Shown here piece by piece: positions 23,715 through 32,215 of a stretch of DNA of 64,000 bases. Source of the stretch: Novosphingobium arvoryzae. Its GTDB lineage: Bacteria > Pseudomonadota > Alphaproteobacteria > Sphingomonadales > Sphingomonadaceae. The stretch covers positions 116,001 to 180,000 of the forward strand of contig NZ_BMZD01000005.1 in NCBI RefSeq assembly GCF_014652615.1, in the 5' to 3' direction. A program made the translations under genes and the position numbers. Below the pieces are notes generated by a model, which made no database searches, had not been told where the DNA came from, and saw nothing but the letters and a program-made list of their open reading frames with translations. Numbering within the stretch: the first letter of the stretch is position 1; every line of letters starts with the position of its first letter.

Positions 23715-24965
23715 ATGACCGCCGCCCAGCTCAGCATCATGTTCTTCCTGCAACTTGCCGCGATCATCGCGGCGTGCCGCCTGGTCGGCCTGGCCGCGCA
23801 GCGCTGGCTGAACCAGCCGCAAGTGGTGGGGGAAATGATCGCCGGGGTGCTGCTCGGCCCATCGGTGCTGGGGCTGCTGGCCCCGCAGATCGAAGCGGCG
23901 CTGTTTCCGGAAGAATCGAAGAAGGTGCTCTACGTCGGCGCGCAGCTGGGCGTGGGGCTCTACATGTTCATCGTCGGGCTGACGTTCGACAAGGACGAGT
24001 TCCGCTCCAGCGCCCGGTCGGCGGCAGCGGTGGCGTTCGGCAGCATGGCCGCGCCGTTCGCGGTTGCCGCGCTGATGGTGCCCTGGCTGATGGGGATCGA
24101 CGGGCTGTTCACCCCGCGCGTGGGCGAGGCGCAGGCAGCGCTGTTCCTGGGCGCGGCGATTGCGATCACGGCGTTTCCGATGCTGGCGCGGATCATCCAC
24201 GAACGCGGCATCGCGCATACCAAGCTGGGCACGCTGTCGCTGTCGTCCGGCGCGATTGGCGATGCTGGGGCGTGGATCGTGGTCGCGCTGGTGCTGGCCA
24301 GCCTGGGCGAAGGCGCGTCGCTGGCGTGGCGGGCGGTCGGTGGCGGGCTGGCGTTCGCGGTGGTGATGGTGTGGATCGCGCCGCCGCTGCTGGCGCGGCT
24401 GGGCGCAATCCATGCCCGGCAGGGCGAGATCGGCGGCGGGCTGCTCGGCACGGTGCTGGTGCTGTTCCTGCTATCCGCGTTCTTCATGGACGCGGCGGGG
24501 ATTCACGCGGTGTTCGGCGGCTTCCTGCTGGGCACGGCGATGCCGCGCGGGCCCTTTGCCGAGGAGCTGCGCGCCAAGCTGGAGCCGTTCACCACGGTGT
24601 TCCTGCTGCCGATGTTCTTCACCTTTTCCGGCCTCAACACCCAGTTGCAGGTGGTCGACAATCTGGCGCTGGCCGGTGCGGCGCTTGCGATTCTGGCGGC
24701 GTCAATTCTGGCCAAGGGCGGGGCGTGCTACCTTGCCGCGCGGCTATCCGGGCATGACCATGCGACGGCGATGGGCATTGGCGCGCTGATGAACGCGCGC
24801 GGGCTGATGGAACTGATCATCATCAACATCGGGTTGCAGCGCGGGATCATCGAGCCGGGGCTGTTCGCGATCCTGGTGGTCATGGCGATCGTCACCACAC
24901 TGATGGCCTCCCCGCTGTTCGAGGCCGTCTATGGCCGGCGCGCCCGCGAAGAAGGGCGCATGTGA
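23715..24965 (+). CDS. Cation/proton antiporter (CPA2, Kef/NapA-like membrane domain)
   Basis: A 416-residue polytopic protein with about 12 hydrophobic segments and no cytoplasmic RCK/TrkA domain. QPQVVGEMIAGVLLGPSVLG is the conserved first-repeat motif of monovalent cation:proton antiporters. ALFLGAAIAITAFPMLARII and SSGAIGDAGAWIVVAL give the unwound-helix region and the ion-binding Asp. MNARGLMELIIINIG is the matching C-terminal motif. It likely exchanges Na+ or K+ for H+. The open frame starts far upstream, but coding begins at ATG 23715, since the upstream part overlaps the divergent zwf gene. It overlaps the next gene by 4 bases. Confidence 0.85.
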   Translation: MTAAQLSIMFFLQLAAIIAACRLVGLAAQRWLNQPQVVGEMIAGVLLGPSVLGLLAPQIEAALFPEESKKVLYVGAQLGVGLYMFIVGLTFDKDEFRSSARSAAAVAFGSMAAPFAVAALMVPWLMGIDGLFTPRVGEAQAALFLGAAIAITAFPMLARIIHERGIAHTKLGTLSLSSGAIGDAGAWIVVALVLASLGEGASLAWRAVGGGLAFAVVMVWIAPPLLARLGAIHARQGEIGGGLLGTVLVLFLLSAFFMDAAGIHAVFGGFLLGTAMPRGPFAEELRAKLEPFTTVFLLPMFFTFSGLNTQLQVVDNLALAGAALAILAASILAKGGACYLAARLSGHDHATAMGIGALMNARGLMELIIINIGLQRGIIEPGLFAILVVMAIVTTLMASPLFEAVYGRRAREEGRM

Positions 24966-25864
24966 TCCGCCTGCTGGCGCTCGCCCTGGCGCTGTTGTCC
25001 GCGCCCGCGCTGGCCGCGCCGCGCTGCGGGGCAGATGTGCGGGTGATGACCTACAACATCCGGCTCGACACCCCTGCCGACGGTCCCAACCGCTGGGAAC
25101 TGCGGCGCGATTTGCTGCTGGCGCAAGTGGACCTGCTGCGGCCCGCGATTGTCGGGTTTCAGGAAGTCGTGCCGGGCCAGCTGGCCGATCTTGAGGCTGC
25201 CCTGCCCGGCCATGTCCGGATCGGCGGCGGACGCGACGGCGATGGCACGGCGGGCGAAGCATCGCCGCTGTTCGTTGCGCGCGCGGTTTTTGCGGTGCGG
25301 GCACAGGGCCAGTTCTGGCTCTCGCCCACGCCGGACAAGACCTCGCGCGGGTGGGATGCGGCGTTCCCCCGGATCGTGACTTTCGCGCATCTGCGGCGGC
25401 GCGGCGATGGCGCGCGGGTGCTGGCGCTCAACACCCACTGGGACCACGTCGGCACGCAGGCGCGGCTGGAAAGCGCGCGCCAGATCGCCCGCTGGATCAC
25501 CGCCAACCGCCAGCGCGGCGAGGCGCTGGTGGTGCTGGGCGATTTCAACGCCGCGCTGGCCGAACCCTCGCTGCAAGCGCTGCTGGCCGAAGGCGGACTG
25601 CGCGATGCCCGCGCGGTGGCGGGGCGGCACGCGCAAGGCAGCTCGATCAGCTTCAACGCGTTTCAGGCGGTGCCTGCCAAAGGCGCGTTGATCGATCACG
25701 TGCTGACCGGCCCCGGCATTGCCGTGCGGCGCTGGCACGCGCTGGCCGAGCACTTTGACGGGCGGGTGGCGTCGGACCATTTCCCGGTGATCGCGGACCT
25801 CATCCTGCCACTGCGCGGAAACGCTTCCAATTCGGCGCGCGCGGCTTGCCAAGGCGGCGATTGA
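24962..25864 (+). CDS. Exported endonuclease/exonuclease/phosphatase-fold protein
   Basis: A 300-residue protein with a signal peptide (LLALALALLSAPALAAP) and the EEP fold: VMTYNIRLDTP, IVGFQEVVPGQ with the metal-binding Glu, LALNTHWDHVG, VVLGDFNAAL, and the C-terminal ASDHFPVIADL with the catalytic Asp-His. Members with an export signal cut phosphodiester or phosphomonoester bonds outside the cytoplasm, often in DNA, sphingolipids or inositol phosphates; the substrate is not evident here. GTG at 24962 overlaps the antiporter stop. The 3' end of the gene contains a probable LacI-type half-operator. Confidence 0.8.
   Translation: MIRLLALALALLSAPALAAPRCGADVRVMTYNIRLDTPADGPNRWELRRDLLLAQVDLLRPAIVGFQEVVPGQLADLEAALPGHVRIGGGRDGDGTAGEASPLFVARAVFAVRAQGQFWLSPTPDKTSRGWDAAFPRIVTFAHLRRRGDGARVLALNTHWDHVGTQARLESARQIARWITANRQRGEALVVLGDFNAALAEPSLQALLAEGGLRDARAVAGRHAQGSSISFNAFQAVPAKGALIDHVLTGPGIAVRRWHALAEHFDGRVASDHFPVIADLILPLRGNASNSARAACQGGD
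25817..25832 (+). promoter_or_regulatory. Probable operator upstream of the LacI gene
   Basis: GGAAACGCTTCCAATT differs at one base from the right part of the perfect palindrome at 27007-27026. It lies inside the 3' end of the EEP gene, 79 bases before the LacI start, so the regulator may control itself. One substitution breaks the centre symmetry, so binding may be weaker. Confidence 0.5.
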
Positions 25865-25910
25865 TTGCGACATTGCGTCCCAGGGGCATTGGACAGAGAT
25901 TTTCCGGGCA

Positions 25911-26957
25911 GTGAGCAAATCGACCATCGACGATGTCGCCGCCCTGGCCGGTGTGGCCCGGACCACGGTGTCGCGCGTGCTCAACAACCAGCCCAACGTC
26001 CGCGCCGAAGTGCGGGACAAGGTGCTGCGCGCGGTCGAGCAGCTGGGCTTTCGCGTCAACCCGCAGGCGCGCCAGCTGGCGGGCAAGAAGGCGCTGCGCT
26101 TCGTGCTGGTCCACGCGTCGGACTTTGATAGCGAGCCGAATTCCTACTTCAGCTCCGCGCTGGAACTGGGCGCGACCCGCGCGGCGGCGCGGCTGGGGGC
26201 GCAGCTGATTACCCACGTGGTCAACCAGAACGATCCCCACGCCGCCCGGCAGATTTTGGCGCAGGCGGCGGATGACCAGTGCAACGGTGTGATCCTGACC
26301 CCGCCGTTCGCGGACGATCCGGCGCTGCTGCGCGCGTTGGCGGCGCAGGATTGCAGGGTGGTGGGCATCGCCGCCGGGCCGGAAAGCCAGGCGCTGGTCG
26401 AAACGATCGGCATCGACGAGGAGCGCGCCGGGCACGACATGGCCGCGCACCTGCTGGCGCAGGGCCACCGCGCGTTCGGCTTCATCAAGGGGCCGGCGCA
26501 GCACCGCTCTGCCGAAGGGCGCTATGACGGGTTTCTGGCCGCCCTGGCCGAAGCCGGCATTCCGGCCAGCGCGGTGCAGGCGGAGCGGGGGAATTTCACG
26601 TTCCGCTCAGGCCTCGACTGCGCGCAGCGGCTGCTGGGGCCGGACCGCACGATCACCGCGCTGGTCTGCGCCAACGACGACATGGCGGCGGGCGCGCTGC
26701 TGGCCGCGCACAAGGCGGCGCTGCGCATTCCGCAGGACATCGCGATCACCGGGTTCGACGATACGCCGGTGTCCGAAATCGTCTGGCCGCCGCTCACCAC
26801 GATCCACCAGCCGCTGCGCAAGATGGGCGAGCGCGCGGTCGAACGGCTGGCCCAACTGGCCGGCGGCAGCCCGCCCGATCCGGCCGCGCCGCCGCTGCAC
26901 GAGATCGTCCCGCACCATCTGGTGCCGCGCGATTCCAGCGGAATGGCTCTGCAATAA
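25911..26957 (+). CDS. LacI-family repressor of the beta-glucan/glucoside locus
   Basis: A 348-residue LacI/GalR regulator. The helix-turn-helix is at residues 4-24 (STIDDVAALAGVARTTVSRV), followed by the hinge VNPQARQLAGKKA. The periplasmic-binding-like core includes HVVNQNDPHAARQIL and GVILTPPF and ends in ITGFDDTPVSEIVWPPLT. Such proteins bind palindromes with a central CG. Two GGAAGCGCTTCC sites lie directly 3' of this gene, in front of the TonB receptor, and a third lies upstream, so these are its likely operators. GTG 25911 is used as start; the ribosome site is weak. The inducer is unknown, possibly glucose or a short beta-glucoside. Confidence 0.92.
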   Translation: MSKSTIDDVAALAGVARTTVSRVLNNQPNVRAEVRDKVLRAVEQLGFRVNPQARQLAGKKALRFVLVHASDFDSEPNSYFSSALELGATRAAARLGAQLITHVVNQNDPHAARQILAQAADDQCNGVILTPPFADDPALLRALAAQDCRVVGIAAGPESQALVETIGIDEERAGHDMAAHLLAQGHRAFGFIKGPAQHRSAEGRYDGFLAALAEAGIPASAVQAERGNFTFRSGLDCAQRLLGPDRTITALVCANDDMAAGALLAAHKAALRIPQDIAITGFDDTPVSEIVWPPLTTIHQPLRKMGERAVERLAQLAGGSPPDPAAPPLHEIVPHHLVPRDSSGMALQ

Positions 26958-26961
26958 TCGC

Positions 26962-27026
26962 ATTGGAAGCGCTTCCTATTGACGTGCGGCATCGTTTCCG
27001 GCATGAAATTGGAAGCGCTTCCAATT
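26962..27026 (+). promoter_or_regulatory. Paired LacI operators and promoter before the TonB receptor
   Basis: Two palindromes share GGAAGCGCTTCC: 26962-26979 (ATTGGAAGCGCTTCCTAT) and 27007-27026 (AATTGGAAGCGCTTCCAATT, perfect over 20 bases). Their centres are 46 bases apart. Between them a TTGACG at 26979-26984 followed 17 bases later by CATGAA (27002-27007) could be a promoter, with the second operator covering the start point. This fits repression, possibly with looping, by the LacI protein encoded just upstream. The operators are clear; the promoter has a poor -10. Confidence 0.8.
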
Positions 27027-27096
27027 GTTCCAGCCACCAGGGCTCTGGTGAAACGAGCGAACATCCCGGAAATCCGCGCTTCATGGAGGGGATCGA

Positions 27097-30000
27097 ATGG
27101 CATTGAGGGTTGATTCGCGTGACGCTGGCGTCCGGCTGCCGCGCACGTATCGTTTCGGGCTGACCGCGGCTTCCGCGCTTGCTCTGGCGGCATTCGCGCC
27201 GCAGGCTCTGGCGCAGGATGCGCCGGGCACCGACGCGGCCGAAGTGACGGACGAGGATGGCGGCATCCTGGTCACCGGCATCCGCTTCTCCATCGCCAAC
27301 TCGGTCAACACCAAGCGCAACGCCGACAGCATCGTCGAAGCCGTTTCGGCGGAAGACATCGGCAAGCTGCCCGACCAGTCGATCGCGGAATCGATCGCGC
27401 GCCTGCCGGGCCTTGCCGCCCAGCGCGTCAATGGCCGTGCGCAGGTGATCTCGCTGCGCGGGCTCTCGCCCGACTTCACCACCACGCTGCTCAATGGCCG
27501 CCAGCAGGCCAGTTCGGGCGACAACCGCTCGGTCGAGTTTGACCAGTATCCGTCGGAACTGCTGAGCAGCGTCGTGATCTACAAGACGCCGGACGCCAGC
27601 ATCGCCGGCATGGGTCTGGCCGGTTCGGCCGACCTGCGCACCGTGCGCCCGCTGGAATATGGCAAGACCGCCATCGCGCTCAACCTGCGCGGCGAACTCA
27701 ACACCGGCGGCAAGCTGAACGACGACGTGCGCAACTGGGGCTGGCGCGGCAGCGCCAGCTGGATCGGCCAGAACGAGGCTGGCACGCTTGGCTGGGCGCT
27801 GGGCTATGCCCACCTCGACAGCCCGACCCAGACCCGCCACACCAAGCTCTACAACTACGAAACGTTCTGCTGCGGGATCGATGGCAACATCAGCCCGGCG
27901 GGTGCGCGCTCATCCTCGTTCGTCACCGGCCAGGAAGTGTTCGCCTACTCGCGCGAGAACAAGCGCGACGCGCTGATCGGCATCCTGGAATTCGAACCGA
28001 GCGAAGCAATCCACTCCACGCTCGATCTCTACTACTCGCGCTTCAAGCAGCGCGAGGTGATGCGCGGTTCGCAGTGGTTCTCCAACGTCTGGGCCGATAG
28101 CCAGACTTTCACCAATGTCGGCACCACCACCATCGGCGGCACCAGCGTTGGCGTTACCGGCACCACCAACGGCGTCGCGCCGCAGCTGCGCAACGATTAC
28201 AACACCCGCGACGACAAGCTGTTCTCGGTGGGCTGGAACAACGAGCTCGCGCTGGGCGAATCGACCACGCTGGTCGCCGACCTGTCCTATTCCCGCAACA
28301 AGCGGGACGAGAGCATTACCGAGACCTATCAGGGCTATGGCACCGGCGCGACCGCCGCGACCCAGAACGCCAACCGCACGTTCGATTCCATCGCGTGGGA
28401 CTTCACCGATGCCCTGTCCGGCAGCGGCGGCTTCCCCCGGTTTGACGAAGGGCTGAACTACGCCGACGCCAGCAAGGTCTCGCTGGGCGACCGCGCCCCG
28501 TGGGGCGGCTGGGGCCACGATGGCGCGACCAAGGAACCGCAGGTCATCGAAAAGGTCTGGGCCATCGACCTGGGGATCAAGCGCGACCTGGGCGAAGGCT
28601 TCTTCCGCAGCGTCGAGCTGGGCGGCAACTACACGCGCCGCACCAAGACCAAGACCGTGGCCGAATACGACCTGTTCCTGAAGAACGGCCGCGCGCAGAC
28701 GCTGGTGGGTTCGCAGTATCTGCTCGATCCGACCTCGCTGGGCTTTGCCGGCATGGGCAACGTGCTGGCGATCGACCTGAAGCAGGCGCTGCCGGTCTAT
28801 TACGACAAGACCGTCTATGTGGACCCCAACACGTTCGACAAGGCCTGGGGGATCGAGGAAGACATCTTCACCGCCCGCGCCAAGGTGCAGCTGGAAGCCG
28901 GGCCGCTGCGCGGCAACATCGGGTTGCAGATGGTCCACCAGAAGCAGCAGTCGGACGGCAGCGCGATCAACACGGCGGTCACCCCGCGCGTGGTGACGCC
29001 GGTGTCGAAGTCGGCCAGCTATACCGACTGGCTGCCCAGCCTGAACCTGATCCTCGATCTGGGCGGCGGGCATCGCCTGCGCCTGGCCGCGTCGAAGGTG
29101 CTGGCGCGTCCGCGCATGGATGAAATGCGCGCCTCGTTCATCCCCTCGTTCAGCAACCCCTGCGCGGGGGCGGGCGGCTCGTCGGTCAACTGCCAGCCGG
29201 GTGGGACGATCAACCCGTGGAACGGCAACGGCGGCAACGCCCTGCTCGAACCGTGGCGGGCCAAGGCCATCGACGTCGCGTACGAATGGTACATCGACAA
29301 GTCGAGCTATGTCTCGATCGCGGGCTTCCACAAGCATCTGGACAACTACATCTACACCCAGAGCCAGAAGTTCGACTTCACTGGCCTCCAGATGCCGACC
29401 ACGGCGATCATCCCGGCGGGCGTCACGGTCAGCACGCTGGGCCAGATCAACCAGCCGGCCAACGGCAAGGGCGGTTACATTCAGGGCATCGAGCTTTCCG
29501 GTGCGCTGGGTCTGGGCAAGCTGGTTTCGGTGCTGGATGGCTTCGGGATCATCGGCAGCTATGCCTATACCAAGTCGAACCTGCGCCCGACCGCGTCGAC
29601 CAACGCGGCGACCGTGCAGGCCACCCGCATTCCGGGCCTGTCGGGCACGGTGTGGAACCTGACCGGCTACTTCGAAAAGGACGGATTCCAGGCCCGCGCC
29701 AGCTATCGCTATCGTTCGGCCTTCAAGGGCGAAGTGGTCCAGCTGTTCGCCGCGCGCGGCGCGACCGAAATCCTGGCGGACAAGCAGCTGGACGCGCAGA
29801 TCGGCTATACCTTCGGCGAGGATTCCTCGCTCAGCGGGCTGTCGATCCTGCTGCAGGCCAACAACCTGACCGACTCCCCCTATCGCACCCGGCTGGGCGT
29901 CGATGGTGGCGGAGCCAAGACGGCGGACGGCAGCTTCCTGCCCGAAACCTATGAAAAGTACGGACGGCAGTTCCTGGTCGGCTTCGGCTACCGGTTCTGA
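27097..30000 (+). CDS. TonB-dependent receptor (large, sugar-locus type)
   Basis: A 967-residue outer-membrane receptor for energised uptake. The signal peptide ends near ALAAFAPQALAQ. The segment GGILVTGIRFSIANS precedes a plug domain: EDIGKLPDQSIAESIARLPG, RVNGRAQVISLRGLSPDF, YPSELLSSVVIYKTPDAS. A 22-strand barrel follows, ending in an aromatic residue (VGFGYRF). The plug matches the long Xanthomonas/Caulobacter-type receptors that bring in oligosaccharides. A GGAGGGG at 27085-27091 supports ATG 27097. It leads the LacI-controlled group with GH3 and GH30 enzymes, so the ligand is probably a beta-glucan fragment. No vitamin or iron motif stands out. Confidence 0.92.
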   Translation: MALRVDSRDAGVRLPRTYRFGLTAASALALAAFAPQALAQDAPGTDAAEVTDEDGGILVTGIRFSIANSVNTKRNADSIVEAVSAEDIGKLPDQSIAESIARLPGLAAQRVNGRAQVISLRGLSPDFTTTLLNGRQQASSGDNRSVEFDQYPSELLSSVVIYKTPDASIAGMGLAGSADLRTVRPLEYGKTAIALNLRGELNTGGKLNDDVRNWGWRGSASWIGQNEAGTLGWALGYAHLDSPTQTRHTKLYNYETFCCGIDGNISPAGARSSSFVTGQEVFAYSRENKRDALIGILEFEPSEAIHSTLDLYYSRFKQREVMRGSQWFSNVWADSQTFTNVGTTTIGGTSVGVTGTTNGVAPQLRNDYNTRDDKLFSVGWNNELALGESTTLVADLSYSRNKRDESITETYQGYGTGATAATQNANRTFDSIAWDFTDALSGSGGFPRFDEGLNYADASKVSLGDRAPWGGWGHDGATKEPQVIEKVWAIDLGIKRDLGEGFFRSVELGGNYTRRTKTKTVAEYDLFLKNGRAQTLVGSQYLLDPTSLGFAGMGNVLAIDLKQALPVYYDKTVYVDPNTFDKAWGIEEDIFTARAKVQLEAGPLRGNIGLQMVHQKQQSDGSAINTAVTPRVVTPVSKSASYTDWLPSLNLILDLGGGHRLRLAASKVLARPRMDEMRASFIPSFSNPCAGAGGSSVNCQPGGTINPWNGNGGNALLEPWRAKAIDVAYEWYIDKSSYVSIAGFHKHLDNYIYTQSQKFDFTGLQMPTTAIIPAGVTVSTLGQINQPANGKGGYIQGIELSGALGLGKLVSVLDGFGIIGSYAYTKSNLRPTASTNAATVQATRIPGLSGTVWNLTGYFEKDGFQARASYRYRSAFKGEVVQLFAARGATEILADKQLDAQIGYTFGEDSSLSGLSILLQANNLTDSPYRTRLGVDGGGAKTADGSFLPETYEKYGRQFLVGFGYRF

Positions 30001-30043
30001 CCTCCCCTTGCCCGCATCAGGTGAACTGATCGGGTCGCACAGG

Positions 30044-30110
30044 CAGGCCGGAGGCGCTGCGGTACCCACATTCAGCCGGGTGCCGCAGCGGATTTGAGGA
30101 CTCCGGCCTG
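30044..30110 (+). repeat. Nested hairpin between TonB receptor and GH3 genes
   Basis: Two stems are nested. The outer stem pairs CAGGCCGGAG (30044-30053) with CTCCGGCCTG (30101-30110). The inner stem pairs CGCTGCGGTACCC (30055-30067) with GGGTGCCGCAGCG (30078-30090), with a single G-U type pair, around a 10-base loop. No T-run follows, so it is unlikely to be a classical terminator. It could stop RNA decay or set relative expression of the receptor and the downstream enzymes. Confidence 0.75.
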
Positions 30111-30159
30111 TCGCCGTGCCACGCGGCCCTTGCAGCCGCCGAATTGAAAAGGTGTTTCC

Positions 30160-32172
30160 TTGGCATATTCCCCGCGCGCGCAGGCTTTGCTCTCCCTCCC
30201 GCTGATCGCGCTGCTGACGGCCTGCGGCGGTTCGCGCGAACCCGTCTCGGCCCCGGCGGCGCCTGCGGCTGAATCGCCAGCGCCTGAATGGAGTGCCCGC
30301 GAGGCGGAAATCATCGCCGCGTTTCCGGCCCGCGCGGCGACCCAGCCGGTCGATCCGGCCATGGAGGCGCGGATCGCGCAGATCGTGGCGGGGATGACGC
30401 TGGAGCAGAAGGTCGGGCAGATGACCCAGGCCGAAATCCGCTCGATCACGCCCGATCAGGTGCGCCAATACTACATCGGTTCGATCCTGAACGGCGGCGG
30501 GGCCTGGCCGGGGATGAACAAGCACGCCAGTCTGACCGACTGGACCAATCTGGCCGATGCCTATGCCAAGGCGGCGCTGGCGACCGACATGGCGGTGAAG
30601 ATCCCGCTGATCTGGGGCACCGACGCCGTCCACGGCCACAACAACGTGGTGGGGGCGACGATGTTCCCGCACAATATCGGGCTGGGGGCGGCGAACGATG
30701 CCGATCTGGTCCAGCGGATCGGGCGGGCGACCGCGAAGCAGGTCCGCGCCACCGGGATCAGCTGGGCCTTTGCGCCCGCCGTCTCCGTGGTGGAGAATCA
30801 GCGCTGGGGCCGCGCCTATGAAGGCTATTCCAGCGATCCCGCCGTGGTCGCGAAACTGGGCGGGGCGCTGGTGCGCGGGCTGCAGGGCGAACTGACCGGC
30901 GAAGGCGATGTGGCCGCCAGCGTGAAGCACTTCATCGGCGATGGCGGGACGTTCCAGGGCGTCGATCAGGGTGAGAACCGCAGCGACCCCGCAAAGCTCG
31001 CCGCCGTTCACGGCGCGGGGTATTATGCCGCGCTCGATGCCGGATCGGCCACCGTGATGATCAGCTACAACTCGTGGGCGCCGGGCGGGACGGAGCCGCT
31101 GGGCAAGCTGCACGGCAACCGCGCGCTGGTGACCGGCGTGCTCAAGCAGAAACTGAATTTCGACGGGCTGGTGGTGTCCGACTGGAACGCGATCGAACAG
31201 GTGGCGGGCTGCGAGCGCGACCATTGCCCGCAGGCGATCAACGCCGGGATCGACCTGTTCATGGTCCCCGACAACTGGAAGACCTTCATCGAACGCACCG
31301 TGGCCGATGTGCGCGAAGGGCGCGTGGGCATGGCGCGGATCGACGATGCGGTAACCCGCATCCTGCGCGTGAAATTCCGCACCGGGCTGTTCGACAAGCC
31401 GGTGTCTGCCAGCCGCCTGACCGGCGATGCCAGCGCGCTGGTCGATCGCCCGCTGGCACAGGAAGCGGTGCGCAAGTCCGCCGTCCTGCTCAAGAACGAT
31501 GCCGCCGCGCTGCCGCTGAAGCCGGGCAAGCGGCTGCTGGTGGTGGGCAAATCGGCAAACAGCTTTCCCGATCAGGCGGGTGGCTGGTCGATCACCTGGC
31601 AGGGCGATGAAACCGACAACCGCGACTATCCGGTGGGCGAAACCCTGCTCGACGGGCTGCGCCGGGTCTATGGCGCGGAAAACGTCACGTTCTCCGCCGA
31701 TGGCAGCGCATTTGCGCCGGGCAAGTTCGATGCCGTGGTGGCCGTGCTGGGCGAAACCCCGCACGCCGAAATGAAGGGCGATGTGCGCTGGCCGACACCG
31801 CTGGCGCATGGCCTGCAATATCCGGAGCAGGCCGCGCTGCTGGGCAAGGTCAGCGGGCGCGGGGTGCCGGTGGTGTCGGTGCTCTATTCGGGCCGCACGG
31901 TCTATGCGACCGACCTGATCAACCGCAGCGATGCCTTCGTCGCGGCGTTCCTGCCGGGGACCGAGGCGGGGGCGCTGGCGGATCTGCTGGCGGGCCGCGG
32001 CAGCCTCGATTTCAGCGGGCGGCTGTCGTTCAACTGGCCCAGCACCCCCTGCCTGACCACGGGCGAACCGGCGGGCGAGGCGCTGTTCGCGCGCGGCCAC
32101 GGCCTGTCCTACCGCGCGCCGAAGGCGTTGGGCAAGCTGGTGGAAACGCCGATCCCGGCGGCTTGCCCCTGA
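30160..32172 (+). CDS. Lipoprotein glycoside hydrolase family 3 (beta-glucosidase / exo-glucanase)
   Basis: Releases glucose from beta-linked glucans or oligosaccharides. The 670-residue chain has a lipoprotein signal with lipobox (LPLIALLTAC), so it is probably anchored to the periplasmic face of a membrane. The family 3 barrel contains LIWGTDAVHGHNNV, ASVKHFIGDG and the nucleophile Asp, about residue 341, in GLVVSDWNAIEQ. The second alpha/beta-sandwich domain starts at about residue 410. It resembles marine and sphingomonad glucan 1,3/1,4-beta-glucosidases of the ExoP type. The start is TTG at 30160, with AAGGTG 5 bases upstream. The preceding 159-base gap carries a nested hairpin. Confidence 0.9.
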   Translation: MAYSPRAQALLSLPLIALLTACGGSREPVSAPAAPAAESPAPEWSAREAEIIAAFPARAATQPVDPAMEARIAQIVAGMTLEQKVGQMTQAEIRSITPDQVRQYYIGSILNGGGAWPGMNKHASLTDWTNLADAYAKAALATDMAVKIPLIWGTDAVHGHNNVVGATMFPHNIGLGAANDADLVQRIGRATAKQVRATGISWAFAPAVSVVENQRWGRAYEGYSSDPAVVAKLGGALVRGLQGELTGEGDVAASVKHFIGDGGTFQGVDQGENRSDPAKLAAVHGAGYYAALDAGSATVMISYNSWAPGGTEPLGKLHGNRALVTGVLKQKLNFDGLVVSDWNAIEQVAGCERDHCPQAINAGIDLFMVPDNWKTFIERTVADVREGRVGMARIDDAVTRILRVKFRTGLFDKPVSASRLTGDASALVDRPLAQEAVRKSAVLLKNDAAALPLKPGKRLLVVGKSANSFPDQAGGWSITWQGDETDNRDYPVGETLLDGLRRVYGAENVTFSADGSAFAPGKFDAVVAVLGETPHAEMKGDVRWPTPLAHGLQYPEQAALLGKVSGRGVPVVSVLYSGRTVYATDLINRSDAFVAAFLPGTEAGALADLLAGRGSLDFSGRLSFNWPSTPCLTTGEPAGEALFARGHGLSYRAPKALGKLVETPIPAACP

Positions 32173-32215
32173 TCGCAACCCGCGCCTAGAACCGCGCCAG
32201 AGGAGAGGGCCGCAC

